DNA from: Mycobacteriaceae bacterium
Lineage (GTDB): Bacteria; Actinomycetota; Actinomycetes; Mycobacteriales; Mycobacteriaceae
Assembly: GCA_019245755.1 (NCBI GenBank)
Contig: JAFARC010000043.1
Coordinates: 32,444-96,443, forward strand
Reading direction: 5' to 3'
DNA length: 64,000 nt
Below, one piece after another: positions 1-9,546 of the stretch. Under the pieces are notes generated by a model. It was not told the origin of the DNA and searched no databases. It saw nothing but the letters and a program-made list of their open reading frames with translations. Positions within the stretch are counted from its first letter, which is position 1, and every line of letters starts with the position of its first letter. The position numbers were made by a program, and so were the translations under genes.

Positions 1-940
1 ATGGTGCGCCCGCTGCACCGTCTTCGGCAGATACACCGTTGGTGGGCGAAACCCAGTTGCTGCCTGGTGCACCCGGAGGCAGCCACTCTCCCTCCGCCGG
101 CACCGGATTCCATTCGCCGGACGGCACGTGCTCGGGGCGTGGCCCATGGCGCCCGACGCGCTCGGCCGCCGGCTCGTCGACGGACGGCTGCCGCTGAAAC
201 ACCGGTTGGGCGTCCCCCCCACCCACCGGCGCAGCCCCACCCACCGGCGCAGCCCCGCGCTCCGGCTCGGTACGGGACCCCGGCCAGCCGCCGTTCTCCG
301 AATACCTGCCACCCAGCGGCTCTTCCGAATACCGCCGACCCAGCGGCTCTTCCGGCACGTCGATGATCCGGTTCTCACCGGTGTCGAGGTCCACCTCTTG
401 CCTGAAACGGGCCGAACCGCGGCCCGGGTCGGTGATCTCGGTGTCACGTGCCCAGTCGCTGTAGGCCCGCACGGTCGTGCGTTCGGTCTCGATCGCGGGC
501 CGATGCGTCAGCTCGGTCTCGAACAGGATCTCCAGGTTGTTGCGCAGAGCGGCCAGCTCGGCCCGCAACGCGGCGACCTCATCGGTGGCCTGGGCGCGCA
601 GTTCCGATGCCAGCTCTCGGCGTAGCTGTGATTCCACCGTCAGCTCGTATTCCCGCCGCGCCGAGATCTCTCGGTCCAGCTGCAGGTCGTAAACCAGCTT
701 CAGGTCGCGCGCCTTCGCCGCGTCGGCGTCACTTTGCCTGCGGTAGATGACAGAGACGAATGCGGCGACGACCGCGGCCCACAACGCCAGAATCACGGCC
801 AGCCGGAGCAGCTCCACGCGGCTGGTTAACACCAAGGCCGAACTGGCCGCGATGGCCAGGACCAGCAACGCCGTCAGCAGCGGCCAACCCGGCCTACGGC
901 CACCGCGCCGTGACCGGGCGCCGCGGCTCAGAACGGTCAT
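1..940 (-). CDS. Membrane protein rich in Ala/Arg/Pro, Rv3604c-like (3' end outside window)
   Basis: An open frame of 313 codons runs from an ATG at 940 to the left edge with no stop, so the C-terminus is missing. The first 30 residues are Arg-rich. Two hydrophobic segments follow (about residues 19-35 and 40-58), then a charged, probably coiled-coil stretch (about 60-135) and a long Pro/Gly-rich tail. The tail carries short internal repeats (EEPLGRRYS/EEPLGGRYS, and GAAPVGG twice). It is the last visible gene of the folate operon, 54 bp beyond the DUF3180 gene and on the same strand. This order matches M. tuberculosis Rv3604c. Function is unknown. The coiled-coil and disordered tail suggest a membrane-tethered scaffold, but that is inference. 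Confidence 0.8.
   Translation of the reverse strand, partial: MTVLSRGARSRRGGRRPGWPLLTALLVLAIAASSALVLTSRVELLRLAVILALWAAVVAAFVSVIYRRQSDADAAKARDLKLVYDLQLDREISARREYELTVESQLRRELASELRAQATDEVAALRAELAALRNNLEILFETELTHRPAIETERTTVRAYSDWARDTEITDPGRGSARFRQEVDLDTGENRIIDVPEEPLGRRYSEEPLGGRYSENGGWPGSRTEPERGAAPVGGAAPVGGGDAQPVFQRQPSVDEPAAERVGRHGPRPEHVPSGEWNPVPAEGEWLPPGAPGSNWVSPTNGVSAEDGAAGAP
221..258. repeat. Short in-frame tandem repeat (18-bp unit) in the Rv3604c-like tail
   Basis: Two near-identical 18-bp copies of cacccaccggcgcagccc lie head to tail inside the coding region and encode the duplicated GAAPVGG motif. Because the unit is a multiple of three, changes in copy number would keep the frame. Confidence 0.7.
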
Positions 941-994
941 GCGCTGACTGTACCCGCGCGAGGTCACCCAGCGTGTCGACCGAGCCCGGCGATT

Positions 995-1471
995 CTACTC
1001 ACCGGCGGCGCTGCGATCGTCGGGGGGCTCCTCCGGCTTCTCGCAGCAATGCTGCAACCACAGCGCAGCGACGATCAGCGCCAGCGCGCTGACCGCGGCC
1101 ACCACCGATCCCCCGGTGTCCTCGCCGGCCACCCGCAGCGTCCCCCGCTTGGGCAGCAGGTACGCCAGCACCCCGATCCACCAGCCGAGCACCAGCGCGC
1201 CCACCCACGCCGACGCCTTGGCGATGACCACGGTGCGCGCCACCGCCAGTGGGTGCAGCCGGCCGGCGCCATCGCCGATCAGCCCGTCGTTGATCTTGGA
1301 CCGCACGTAGCGGCCCCACATCGCTTCGACGGCGGCCACCCCGAGCAGCGAAATCCCGGTGAACACGGTGATCGGCGGGAACCACCGGTAGAGTTCGACG
1401 ACCAGCAGGTAGGCGATCACCGCCGCGACAACCACCGCGGCCGTCAGGTCACGTTTGCGGGTGGGGCCCAT
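995..1471 (-). CDS. DUF3180 membrane protein (Rv3605c homologue)
   Basis: This 158-residue protein has four predicted hydrophobic segments (about residues 9-27, 32-50, 80-108 and 120-142) and a charged C-terminus. The family sits beside folK in most mycobacteria. Its start codon directly abuts the folK stop codon, so it is almost certainly co-transcribed with the folate genes. The function is not established. Its conserved position suggests a link with folate or envelope physiology, but nothing in the sequence shows an active site. Confidence 0.88.
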   Translation of the reverse strand: MGPTRKRDLTAAVVVAAVIAYLLVVELYRWFPPITVFTGISLLGVAAVEAMWGRYVRSKINDGLIGDGAGRLHPLAVARTVVIAKASAWVGALVLGWWIGVLAYLLPKRGTLRVAGEDTGGSVVAAVSALALIVAALWLQHCCEKPEEPPDDRSAAGE

Positions 1472-1993
1472 TCACACCTCCGACCGCAACGCCAGTTCGG
1501 TCGCCCGCACGCCGTCCTTGTCGACCGCATCGAGTCCGGCCAGCAACCGCCGCAGAGGTTGCCGCACCCCGGCCACCGTCAGCTCGGCTGCCGGCTCCAC
1601 CGCAAGCCATGGCACCAGCACAAACGCCCGGAGGTGTGCCAGCGGGTGCGGCAGCGTGAGGTCCGGCTCGCGCACCACGAATTCCCTGCCGGCGGCCGTA
1701 CAGCTGATCAGGTCGACGTCGAGCGTACGCGGTCCCCAGCGCTGGCCACGGACCCGTTCGGCGGCCCGCTCCAGGTCCTGGCCGCGCTTCAGCCAGCCCC
1801 GGCAGTCCATCGCCGGATCGTCCGCGATGAGCACCGCGTTCAGAAACGGGCCCTGCTCTACGCCGCCCCACGGCGCGGTCTCATAGACCGGCGACACTGC
1901 CATGACCGACTCCCCGAGGCCGTCGACAACCGACTGCAATCGGGCCAACCGGTCACCCAGGTTCGAGCCGATCGACAGCACCGCCCGCGTCAT
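1472..1993 (-). CDS. folK: 2-amino-4-hydroxy-6-hydroxymethyldihydropteridine pyrophosphokinase
   Basis: FolK transfers pyrophosphate from ATP to 6-hydroxymethyl-dihydropterin, the step before dihydropteroate synthase. The N-terminal SIGSNLGDR segment (residues 7-15) and the family signature [11 protein letters not shown] (near residue 85-95), which includes the two metal-binding aspartates, are intact. The length of 173 residues is normal. Its ATG overlaps the folB stop by four bases (ATGA), a usual sign of translational coupling in this operon. Confidence 0.96.
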   Translation of the reverse strand: MTRAVLSIGSNLGDRLARLQSVVDGLGESVMAVSPVYETAPWGGVEQGPFLNAVLIADDPAMDCRGWLKRGQDLERAAERVRGQRWGPRTLDVDLISCTAAGREFVVREPDLTLPHPLAHLRAFVLVPWLAVEPAAELTVAGVRQPLRRLLAGLDAVDKDGVRATELALRSEV

Positions 1994-2376
1994 CGCGCAC
2001 CGCTGCCCCGGCCCAACCTGCGCGACCGCCGAGCGACGACGGCCACGTCGTCGAAAGTCAGCGGGATCGGCGCCTGCGGCTTGTGCAGCACCACTTCGAC
2101 GGCGTGCACGCGTTCGTCCCGCATCACGTCCTCGGCCAGCTCACCGGCAACTGCTTCGATCAGGTTCTTCGGTGGGCCGCCAACGATGTCGGCCGCCCGC
2201 TGCGCGATCGCGCAGTAGTCCACGGTGTTGGCCAGCTCGTCGGTTGCCGCGGCCCGGTCCAGGTCGATCCACACCGTCACGTCGACGACGAATTCCTGCC
2301 CGTCTCGGCGTTCGTGTTCATAGACGCCGTGATGTCCGCGCACCCGCAAGCCGCGCAACTCGATCCGGTCAGCCAT
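1990..2376 (-). CDS. folB: Dihydroneopterin aldolase
   Basis: FolB converts 7,8-dihydroneopterin to 6-hydroxymethyl-dihydropterin plus glycolaldehyde. The start is placed at the ATG of MADRIEL, which matches the family N-terminus. A codon three residues upstream (2385) is possible but would deepen the overlap with folP. Family features are the HHGVYEHER segment near residue 16, an acidic residue in the LIEAVAGEL helix and the catalytic-lysine motif in [11 protein letters not shown]. The protein is 128 residues long and overlaps folP by eight bases. Confidence 0.95.
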   Translation of the reverse strand: MADRIELRGLRVRGHHGVYEHERRDGQEFVVDVTVWIDLDRAAATDELANTVDYCAIAQRAADIVGGPPKNLIEAVAGELAEDVMRDERVHAVEVVLHKPQAPIPLTFDDVAVVARRSRRLGRGSGAR

Positions 2377-3199
2377 CCTCGGCACCCGTCCAGGCGTCGA
2401 CCACCTTCAACGCGTCCACGCTGGCCCGCACGTTGTGCACCCGCACTCCCCATGCGCCCTGCAAGGCGGCCAGCGCGGAGATGACCGCGGTTGCGGTTTC
2501 GCGGCCGTCGGGCGGACGGATCGAGCCGTCCGCGTCGGCGAGCAGCGTACCGAGGAATCGCTTGCGGGAAGCACCCACCATCACGGGGATACCGGTGCCG
2601 ACGAACTCGCGCAGCGCGCGCAGCAGAGCCCAATTGTGTTGCTCCGACTTGGCGAATCCGAGCCCCGGATCGATGATCACCCGTTGCGGGTCGACGCCGG
2701 CGGCGACCGCGGCGTCCGCGCTTTCCAGCAGTTCGGTCTTGACCTCGGCGACCACGTCGCCGTACTGCGGCACCGCGTGCCGACGGGCGGCGTTGACGCC
2801 ACGCCAGTGCATCAGTATCCAGGGCACTCCGGCTTCGGCAACCACTTCGGCCATCCGGGGGTCGGCGCGACCGCCGGACACGTCGTTGACGATGCGCGCG
2901 CCCTGCTCGAGCGTGGCGGCGGCCACCTCTGCCCGCATCGTGTCGATGCTGACCGTGACGCCCTGTGCTGCGAGTTCTTTAACGACGGGCACGACTCGCT
3001 GGGTTTCGACGCGCGGGTCGACGCGGTCGGCGCCGGGCCGGGTCGACTCGCCCCCGACGTCCACGATCGAAGCGCCGTCGGCCACCAGCGCTAGACCGTG
3101 CTCGACAGCCCGGTCACGGTCCAGGAAAAGTCCCCCGTCCGAGAAGGAGTCTTCGGTGACGTTGACGACCCCCATCACCCGAACCCGTGTGTGGCTCAC
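2369..3199 (-). CDS. folP: Dihydropteroate synthase
   Basis: FolP condenses the pterin pyrophosphate with p-aminobenzoate to give dihydropteroate, and is the sulfonamide target. The GTG start at 3199 overlaps the folE stop as GTGA and gives the expected 276 residues starting [15 protein letters not shown]. Longer in-frame starts inside folE are unlikely. Pterin-site motifs are visible: [15 protein letters not shown] at the N-terminus, [12 protein letters not shown] near residue 45, the NDVSGG loop, DPGLGFAK and [10 protein letters not shown], with a C-terminal RVHNVRA. Confidence 0.96.
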   Translation of the reverse strand: MSHTRVRVMGVVNVTEDSFSDGGLFLDRDRAVEHGLALVADGASIVDVGGESTRPGADRVDPRVETQRVVPVVKELAAQGVTVSIDTMRAEVAAATLEQGARIVNDVSGGRADPRMAEVVAEAGVPWILMHWRGVNAARRHAVPQYGDVVAEVKTELLESADAAVAAGVDPQRVIIDPGLGFAKSEQHNWALLRALREFVGTGIPVMVGASRKRFLGTLLADADGSIRPPDGRETATAVISALAALQGAWGVRVHNVRASVDALKVVDAWTGAEDG

Positions 3200-3804
3200 T
3201 TGTGCAGGATCAAATCCAGCGCCTCGGCCCGGGATGCCTTGTCCGTCTTGAACTGTCCGCGCACCGCCGAGGTGGTGGTCACCGCGCCCGGCTTGCGGAC
3301 GCCACGCATCGCCATGCACAGGTGCTCAGCCTCCACGACGACGATCACGCCGCGAGGGTTTAACTTCCGCATCAACGCGTCGGCGATCTGCCCCGTCAGC
3401 CGTTCCTGGATCTGCGGCCGCTTGGCGTACAGATCGACGACACGGGCGATCTTGGACAGGCCGGTGATCCGGCCATCCCGGCCGGGGATGTAGCCGACGT
3501 GCGCGACGCCGTGGAAGGAAACCAGATGGTGCTCGCAGATGGAGTACATCGGGATCTCTTTGACCAGTATCAGCTCGTCGTGCTGCTCGTCGAAAGCCGT
3601 GTCGAGCACCGAATCCGGGTCGGTGTAGAGCCCGGCGAACATCTCGTGGTAGGCGCGTGCCACCCGCGCCGGGGTCTCCCGAAGGCCGTGCCGGTCGGGG
3701 TCCTCACCGATCGCGTACAGCAGTTCACGTACCGCGGCCTCTGCCCGTTGACGGTCGAACACTGCCGTGGAAAGCGTCGCGACATGCGAGTTCGGCTGCG
3801 CCAT
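3196..3804 (-). CDS. folE: GTP cyclohydrolase I
   Basis: FolE opens GTP to 7,8-dihydroneopterin triphosphate, the first committed step of folate synthesis. The 202-residue length is that of mycobacterial FolE. Zinc and active-site motifs are present: CEHHL (around residue 90), [10 protein letters not shown], and the [15 protein letters not shown] block with the second zinc-binding Cys. It is the first gene of the fol operon and starts 18 bp after the ftsH stop codon, so folE-folP-folB-folK may be read from ftsH. Confidence 0.96.
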   Translation of the reverse strand: MAQPNSHVATLSTAVFDRQRAEAAVRELLYAIGEDPDRHGLRETPARVARAYHEMFAGLYTDPDSVLDTAFDEQHDELILVKEIPMYSICEHHLVSFHGVAHVGYIPGRDGRITGLSKIARVVDLYAKRPQIQERLTGQIADALMRKLNPRGVIVVVEAEHLCMAMRGVRKPGAVTTTSAVRGQFKTDKASRAEALDLILHK

Positions 3805-3822
3805 CTAGGCCTCCGTTCGTTG

Positions 3823-6150
3823 TCAGCTGTGCGTCGGCGGGTTGCGTCGCGCCGAGTCGCCACTGGGATCCCCTGGCGGCTCGCCGGACGAGTTGCCGCT
3901 TTCCGGCGGCGGCTGGCCCTGCTGGTACGGCGGATAAGGCTGGTACGGCTGCTGCCACTGCTGGGGCGGCCGCGGATACCACTGCGGCTGCGGATGCTGC
4001 GGTGGCGGCCAGCCGGGGGCGTGCCAGCCGGCCGGAGCGCCGTAGTCGGGCTGCGTGCCGGCGGCCGGTTGGGGGTACCTCCCGCCGGCCGGCGAGGCCG
4101 GAGCGCCGTGATGGCCCGGGTGGCCGTTGGAGGCGTGGCTGCCGTTGCCCGCCTTCGCGGCCTCGGCCTGCTCCGTTGCCGCCGCGATTGCCTTCTTGAA
4201 CGCCGGTTCCGAAACCGGCTGCGGCCACGGCTCGCCGCGCTCGATCGCGAGCTCGCCAGGGGTCTTGATCGGCGGCTTGTCCGACGGGATACGCCCGCCG
4301 AAGTCGTCGAACATCGTCAGCCGGGGGCGCTTTCTGACGTCGGCAAAGATAGCTTCGAGGTCGGCGCGGTGCAGTGTCTCTTTCTCCAGGAGTTCTCCGG
4401 CCAGCGTGTCGAGCACGTCGCGGTACTCGGTGAGGATTTCCCACGCCTCGGTGTGCGCTGCCTCGATGAGCTTGCGGACCTCGTCGTCGATGTCGCGGGC
4501 GACCTCGTGTGAGTAGTCGGACTGGGTGCCCATCGTCCGGCCCAGGAATGGGTCGCCGTGCTCGGTGCCGTACTTGACCGCGCCGAGCTTGCTGCTCATG
4601 CCGTACTCGGTGACCATCGACCGGGCGATCTTGGTGGCCTGGTCGATGTCGGACACCGCTCCGGTGGTCGGTTCCCTGAACACCAACTCCTCGGCGGCGC
4701 GGCCGCCCATCGCGAACACCAGCCGCGAGACCATTTCCGATCGGGTCATCAGTCCCTTGTCGTCCTCGGGAACAGACACGGCGTGGCCGCCGGTGCGGCC
4801 CCGGGCCAAGATGGTGACCTTGTAGATCGGCTCGATATCGGGCATCGCCCACGCCGCGAGGGTGTGGCCGCCCTCGTGGTAGGCGGTGATCTTTTTCTCC
4901 AGCTCGCTTATCACCCGGCCCTTGCGGCGCGGACCGCCGATCACCCGGTCCACCGCCTCCTCCAGCGCGGCGCCGGTGATCACGGTGCCATTCTCCCGCG
5001 CAGTGAGCAGCGCGGCCTCGTTGATCACGTTGGCCAGATCCGCGCCCGACATGCCCACGGTGCGCCGCGCCAGCCCGTCGAGGTCGGCGTCGGGCGCCAT
5101 CGGCTTGCCCTGCGCGTGCACCCGCAGGATCGCCTTGCGCCCGTTCAGATCGGGGTTGGACACCGGGATCTGCCGGTCGAACCGCCCCGGCCGCAGCAGC
5201 GCCGGGTCCAGGATGTCGGGTCGGTTGGTGGCCGCGATCAGGATCACGCCGGTGCGCTCACCGAAGCCGTCCATCTCGACCAGCAGCTGGTTCAGCGTCT
5301 GCTCACGCTCGTCGTGGCCGCCGCCCAGCCCGGCGCCCCGCTGGCGGCCGACCGCGTCGATCTCGTCGACGAAGATGATGCACGGGCTGTTCTGCTTTGC
5401 CTGCTCGAACAAGTCGCGAACCCGCGAGGCACCGACGCCGACGAACATCTCGACGAAGTCGGAGCCCGAGATCGTGAAGAACGGCACACCGGCCTCACCG
5501 GCCACCGCGCGGGCCAGCAGCGTCTTGCCGGTGCCGGGCGGTCCGTAGAGCAGCACGCCCTTGGGGATCTTGGCGCCCAGCGCCTGGTACCGCGACGGGT
5601 TCTGCAGGAAATCCTTGATCTCGTAGAGCTCTTCCACCGCCTCGTCGACACCCGCGACGTCGGCGAACGTGGTCTTCGGCATGTCTTTGGAGAGTTGCTT
5701 GGCGCGTGACTTGCCGAATCCGAAGCCCATCCGTGCGCCGCCCTGCATCCGGGAGAACATCACGAACAGCCCGACGAGCAGCAGCAACGGCAGCACGTAG
5801 ATCAGCAGCGAACCGAACATGCTGCCTTGGTTCACGACGGTGTTGACCGCAGCCTTCTTGGCGTTGAGCTGCTCGAAAAGGGTGGCCCCGTAACCCGTCG
5901 GGTACTTCGTGATGACCTTGTCGGAGTTGTCGGTGTCGCTGTTGGGGCTCTTCAGGTTGAGCCGCAGCTGTTGTTCCCGGTCGTCGATTTGGGCGCTCTT
6001 GACGTTGTTCGCGCTGACCTGCGCGACAGCCACGGAGGTGTCTACCGGTTTGTACCCGCGGGTGTCGTCACTGAAGTAGAAGAACGACCAGCCCAGCAAC
6101 AGCACCACGACGATCGCCGTGAGCGTGCGGATAACGTTTTTCCGGTTCAT
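3823..6150 (-). CDS. ftsH: ATP-dependent zinc metalloprotease FtsH
   Basis: FtsH is a membrane-anchored AAA+ protease that extracts and degrades membrane and misfolded proteins. The ATG at 6150 ([11 protein letters not shown]) is chosen because it matches mycobacterial FtsH. A GTG 39 bp upstream is in frame but adds an unrelated tail. Two membrane spans (about residues 7-26 and 112-132) flank a periplasmic loop. Walker A is GPPGTGKT (203-210), Walker B IIFVDEID (258-265), and the zinc site HEGGH (425-429). The last 120 residues form a Pro/Gln/Gly-rich disordered tail, typical of mycobacterial FtsH but variable in sequence. Length is 775 residues. Confidence 0.97.
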   Translation of the reverse strand: MNRKNVIRTLTAIVVVLLLGWSFFYFSDDTRGYKPVDTSVAVAQVSANNVKSAQIDDREQQLRLNLKSPNSDTDNSDKVITKYPTGYGATLFEQLNAKKAAVNTVVNQGSMFGSLLIYVLPLLLLVGLFVMFSRMQGGARMGFGFGKSRAKQLSKDMPKTTFADVAGVDEAVEELYEIKDFLQNPSRYQALGAKIPKGVLLYGPPGTGKTLLARAVAGEAGVPFFTISGSDFVEMFVGVGASRVRDLFEQAKQNSPCIIFVDEIDAVGRQRGAGLGGGHDEREQTLNQLLVEMDGFGERTGVILIAATNRPDILDPALLRPGRFDRQIPVSNPDLNGRKAILRVHAQGKPMAPDADLDGLARRTVGMSGADLANVINEAALLTARENGTVITGAALEEAVDRVIGGPRRKGRVISELEKKITAYHEGGHTLAAWAMPDIEPIYKVTILARGRTGGHAVSVPEDDKGLMTRSEMVSRLVFAMGGRAAEELVFREPTTGAVSDIDQATKIARSMVTEYGMSSKLGAVKYGTEHGDPFLGRTMGTQSDYSHEVARDIDDEVRKLIEAAHTEAWEILTEYRDVLDTLAGELLEKETLHRADLEAIFADVRKRPRLTMFDDFGGRIPSDKPPIKTPGELAIERGEPWPQPVSEPAFKKAIAAATEQAEAAKAGNGSHASNGHPGHHGAPASPAGGRYPQPAAGTQPDYGAPAGWHAPGWPPPQHPQPQWYPRPPQQWQQPYQPYPPYQQGQPPPESGNSSGEPPGDPSGDSARRNPPTHS

Positions 6151-6347
6151 CCAACATCGGCCGCGGTCGGCCAGGTCCTTCCAATACACGCCAGGGAGTT
6201 AGTTCAGGCTACCGCTAGACCAACGTCCGGCAGTTCCCAGACGGTGTCCGGCCGGCTGCCCGGACACCGTCAACACCCGCCAAAACCGCGCTGCCAAGCC
6301 CGCCGCGGGCCCTTTGCGGCGCGCCGAAGCTGTGCTTGGGTGAGACC
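6151..6347. other. Divergent intergenic region ftsH / ephA
   Basis: About 200 bp separate the two divergent genes and must hold both promoters. I see no convincing -10/-35 pair or operator. The espACD cluster, which lies at this junction in M. tuberculosis, is not here. Confidence 0.6.
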
Positions 6348-7277
6348 GTGCCCACCTCGACCGAACGGTTAGTTGATACGAATGGAGTGCGGCTGCGGGT
6401 CGTCGAGACGGGCGAGCGGGGCGCGCCGCTGGTGATTTTGGCCCACGGTTTCCCCGAGTTGGCGTACTCGTGGCGCCACCAGATTCCGGCGCTTGCCGAG
6501 GCCGGCTACCACGTGCTGGTGCCCGATCAGCGCGGCTACGGCCGGTCGTCGCGGCCCCGCGCGATCGAGGACTACGACATCGAAGCGCTCACCGGCGACT
6601 TGATCGGCCTGCTGGACGACGTCGGGACCGAACGTGCGGTGTTCGTCGGCCACGACTGGGGCGCCATCGTCGCGTGGAACACGCCGCTGCTGCACCCGGA
6701 CCGGGTCGCGGGGGTGGTGGGGCTCAGCGTTCCGCCCGTGCCACGGTCGCGGGTGCCACCGACGCAGGCGTTCAAGAAGATTTTCGGCGACCACTTCTTC
6801 TACATGCTCTACTTCCAGGAGCCCGGGGTCGCCGACGCCGACCTGGGTCGCGACCCCGCCATCACCATGAGGCGGCTGTTCACCGCTCCGGGCACCGTTC
6901 TGGGCAACCCGGACACCACGGCGCCCGACCCCGAGCCGCTGCCCGATTGGATCAGCCAGTCAGAAGTCGACCACTACGTCGAGGAGTTCACCCGCAACGG
7001 CTTCACCGGCCCACTGAACTGGTACCGCAACCTCGACCGCAATTGGGAGCTCACGGCGAGCACCCCGGCCCAAACGATCGCCGCGCCGTGCGCGTTCATC
7101 GGCGGCAGTGCCGATCCGGTGCTGCTGTTCACCCGACGAGACCGGGCGTCGGAAGTGGTCACCGGACCCTATCGCGAGGTGATGATCGACGGTGCTGGGC
7201 ATTGGATTCAGCAGGAACGCCCCGACGAGGTCAATTCCGAACTGCTTCACTACCTTTCGGAATTGGAGCTGCAGTGA
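6348..7277 (+). CDS. ephA: Epoxide hydrolase, alpha/beta-hydrolase fold (EphA-like)
   Basis: The GTG start at 6348 is preceded by GGGTGAG. A TTG at 6336 is also in frame. The protein (about 309 residues) has the oxyanion motif HGFPE (near residue 33), the nucleophile elbow GHDWGA with Asp instead of Ser (near residue 102), and a C-terminal catalytic His in DGAGHWIQQERP. An Asp nucleophile together with the HGFP motif identifies an epoxide hydrolase that makes diols from epoxides. It overlaps the next gene as GTGA and heads a three-gene operon. The sequence follows M. tuberculosis EphA, though the mid-section (around residue 180-200) is shorter. Confidence 0.9.
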   Translation: MPTSTERLVDTNGVRLRVVETGERGAPLVILAHGFPELAYSWRHQIPALAEAGYHVLVPDQRGYGRSSRPRAIEDYDIEALTGDLIGLLDDVGTERAVFVGHDWGAIVAWNTPLLHPDRVAGVVGLSVPPVPRSRVPPTQAFKKIFGDHFFYMLYFQEPGVADADLGRDPAITMRRLFTAPGTVLGNPDTTAPDPEPLPDWISQSEVDHYVEEFTRNGFTGPLNWYRNLDRNWELTASTPAQTIAAPCAFIGGSADPVLLFTRRDRASEVVTGPYREVMIDGAGHWIQQERPDEVNSELLHYLSELELQ

Positions 7278-8512
7278 CCCCACCCGCCACCACACCCGCC
7301 ACCCCACCAGTGACCACACCAACGAAACCGTTGCGATTCGGTGTCTTCATCACACCGTTTCACCCGGTAGGCCAATCCCCGACCGTTGCATTGGAATACG
7401 ACCTTGAGCGGACGGTCGCGCTGGACCGCCTCGGCTACGACGAGGCGTGGTTCGGTGAGCACCACTCCGGTGGTTATGAGCTGATCGCCTGCCCGGAGGT
7501 GTTCATCGCCGCCGCGGCCGAACGAACCAAGCACCTCAAGCTGGGCACCGGCGTGGTGTCGCTGCCCTACCACCACCCGCTGATGGTGGCCGACCGCTGG
7601 GTGCTGCTCGACCATTTGACCCGCGGACGGGTGGTGTTCGGCGCCGGGCCCGGCGCCCTGCCCTCGGATGCCTACATGATGGGCATCGACCCCGTCGAAC
7701 AGCGCCGGATGATGCAGGAGTCGCTTGAGGCGATCCTTGCGCTCTTTCGCGCCGCGCCCCGCGATCGCATCGATCGGCACTCGGACTGGTTCACTCTGCG
7801 TGATGCCCAGCTGCACATCCGCCCGTACACCTGGCCATACCCCGAAATATCGACGGCGGCCATGATCTCGCCGTCGGGCCCGCGCCTGGCCGGCAACCTG
7901 GGGACGTCACTGTTGTCGCTGTCGATGTCGGTGCCCGGTGGCTACGCGGCCATCGAGAACGCGTGGGAGATCGTCATCGATCAGGCCGGCAAGGCCGGCC
8001 GCGAGGAGCCTGACCGGCGTGGCTGGCGCGTGCTGGGCATCGTCCACCTGGCCGACACGCGCGACCAGGCCATCGACGACTGCACGTACGGCCTGCAGGA
8101 CTTCGCCAATTATTTCGGCGCGGCGGGCTTTGTGCCGTTGGCCAACGCGGTGGAGGGCAAGCAGTCGCCGCGAGAGTTCGTCGAAGACTATGCCGCCACG
8201 GGCAATTGCTGCATCGGAACACCGGACGACGCGATCGCCTACATCCAGGATATGCTGGACCGCTCCGGCGGTTTCGGCACTTTCCTGTTGCTCGGCCACG
8301 ACTGGGCCCGGCCGGAGGCGACCTACAAATCCTATGAGCTGTTCGCCCGCAACGTCATTCCGCACTTCAAGGGCCAGCTGGACTCGACGCAGTCATCCCA
8401 CGATTGGGCGCGGGGCAAGCGCGGCGAGCTGCTCGGCCGCGCCGGGGAGGCCGTCGTCAAGGCCATCACCGAGCACACCGATGGGCTCGACCTGAAAAGC
8501 GAACAGACCTGA
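7274..8512 (+). CDS. LLM-class flavin-dependent oxidoreductase (Rv3618-like)
   Basis: This 412-residue protein starts at a GTG that overlaps the ephA stop. A Thr/Pro-rich leader of about 18 residues precedes the luciferase-like TIM barrel (RFGVFITPFHPVGQSP...). Family marks include EAWFGEHH, LGTGVVSLPYHHP and FGAGPGALPSDA. Such enzymes use reduced F420 or FMN to oxidise or reduce hydrophobic substrates, and the true substrate is unknown. Its coupling to an epoxide hydrolase and an alcohol dehydrogenase suggests a short oxidative degradation route. Confidence 0.9.
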   Translation: MTPPATTPATPPVTTPTKPLRFGVFITPFHPVGQSPTVALEYDLERTVALDRLGYDEAWFGEHHSGGYELIACPEVFIAAAAERTKHLKLGTGVVSLPYHHPLMVADRWVLLDHLTRGRVVFGAGPGALPSDAYMMGIDPVEQRRMMQESLEAILALFRAAPRDRIDRHSDWFTLRDAQLHIRPYTWPYPEISTAAMISPSGPRLAGNLGTSLLSLSMSVPGGYAAIENAWEIVIDQAGKAGREEPDRRGWRVLGIVHLADTRDQAIDDCTYGLQDFANYFGAAGFVPLANAVEGKQSPREFVEDYAATGNCCIGTPDDAIAYIQDMLDRSGGFGTFLLLGHDWARPEATYKSYELFARNVIPHFKGQLDSTQSSHDWARGKRGELLGRAGEAVVKAITEHTDGLDLKSEQT

Positions 8513-9540
8513 TGCGGGCGTCGGTGCTGCGCGACGGGCGCATGGTGTACCGCGACGACGTTGACGAGCCGGTGCCCGGCCCGGGACAGGTGTTGGTCGG
8601 TGTGCGGGCATGCGGAATTTGCGGATCGGACCTTCATTTCGCGAAGCACGGCGCCGAAATGCTGGCCCTCGGCACCAGGATGAGCGGCATGCCGTCGACC
8701 GGGTCACCGGGTCTGGACCTGAACCGCGACGTTTACATGGGTCACGAGTTCAGCGCCGAGGTGCTTGTCGCCGGACCGGGCACCGACGCTCCCGCACCGG
8801 GCACCGTTGTCACGTCGATACCTGCGCTGCTCTCGCCGAACCGGGTGGACCTCATCGTCTGCAGCAACAGCGTCATCGGGGGCTACGCCGAACGCATGCT
8901 GTTGTCGGCGCCGCTGCTGCTCGAGGTGCCCAACGGGCTGGACCCTGACCACGCCGCCCTGACCGAGCCGATGGCCGTCGGCCTGCACGCGGTCAACAAG
9001 TCCGCCATCCAGCGCGGCGAGACCGCACTGGTGCTCGGCTGCGGCCCGATCGGCATCGCGATCATCGCTGCGCTGGCCAACCGTGGCGTGGAAACCGTCG
9101 TAGCGGCCGATTACTCGCCGAAACGGCGGCAGCTGGCTCAGACCATGGGCGCCCATCAGACCGTCGACCCCGCGGTCTCCTCGCCGTTCGACTCGACGAC
9201 ACCCGCGGTGACATTCGAGGCGGTCGGAGTGCCCGGCATCATCGACGACGTCCTGCGCCGGGCCCCAATGGGCAGCCGGATCGTCATCGCGGGCGTGTGC
9301 ATGCCACCCGACACGGTGCATCCGTTCTTCGGGATCGCCAAGGAGATCAGTATCCAGTTCGTGTTCGGCTATGACCCGGCCGAGTTCGCCGAGTCGCTCC
9401 GGGCGATCGCCGACGGCGAGATCAGCGTCAGCCCGCTGATCACCGGTGCGGTCGGCCTCGACGGCGTCGACGCCGCGTTCGACGAATTGGCCGACCCGGG
9501 CCGGCATTGCAAGATCCTCGTCACGCCGCCCAGCCCCTGA
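8512..9540 (+). CDS. Zinc-dependent alcohol dehydrogenase, MDR family
   Basis: The ATG shares one base with the preceding stop (TGATG), so translation is coupled. The 342-residue product has the catalytic-zinc cysteine in RACGICGSDLHF (near residue 36-42), the GHEFSAEV motif (about residue 79), and a Rossmann turn reading GCGPIGIAII (near residue 180). The usual structural-zinc four-Cys lobe is not evident; a VICSNS-like segment stands in its place, so the protein may hold only the catalytic zinc. The gene is not adjacent to ephA in M. tuberculosis as far as I recall. The likely role is oxidation of an alcohol or diol made by the two upstream enzymes. Confidence 0.88.
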   Translation: MRASVLRDGRMVYRDDVDEPVPGPGQVLVGVRACGICGSDLHFAKHGAEMLALGTRMSGMPSTGSPGLDLNRDVYMGHEFSAEVLVAGPGTDAPAPGTVVTSIPALLSPNRVDLIVCSNSVIGGYAERMLLSAPLLLEVPNGLDPDHAALTEPMAVGLHAVNKSAIQRGETALVLGCGPIGIAIIAALANRGVETVVAADYSPKRRQLAQTMGAHQTVDPAVSSPFDSTTPAVTFEAVGVPGIIDDVLRRAPMGSRIVIAGVCMPPDTVHPFFGIAKEISIQFVFGYDPAEFAESLRAIADGEISVSPLITGAVGLDGVDAAFDELADPGRHCKILVTPPSP

Positions 9541-9546
9541 CCACCG

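Noticed and set aside
224..255. CRISPR-like repeats
   Set aside because: The copies are contiguous without spacers and are part of a coding tandem repeat. No CRISPR array or cas gene was seen in the window.
1049..2218. Long plus-strand open frame of 389 codons over folK and the DUF3180 gene
   Set aside because: It is antisense to conserved folate genes, is full of Arg/Gln/His/Pro typical of GC-rich shadow frames, and has no ribosome site.
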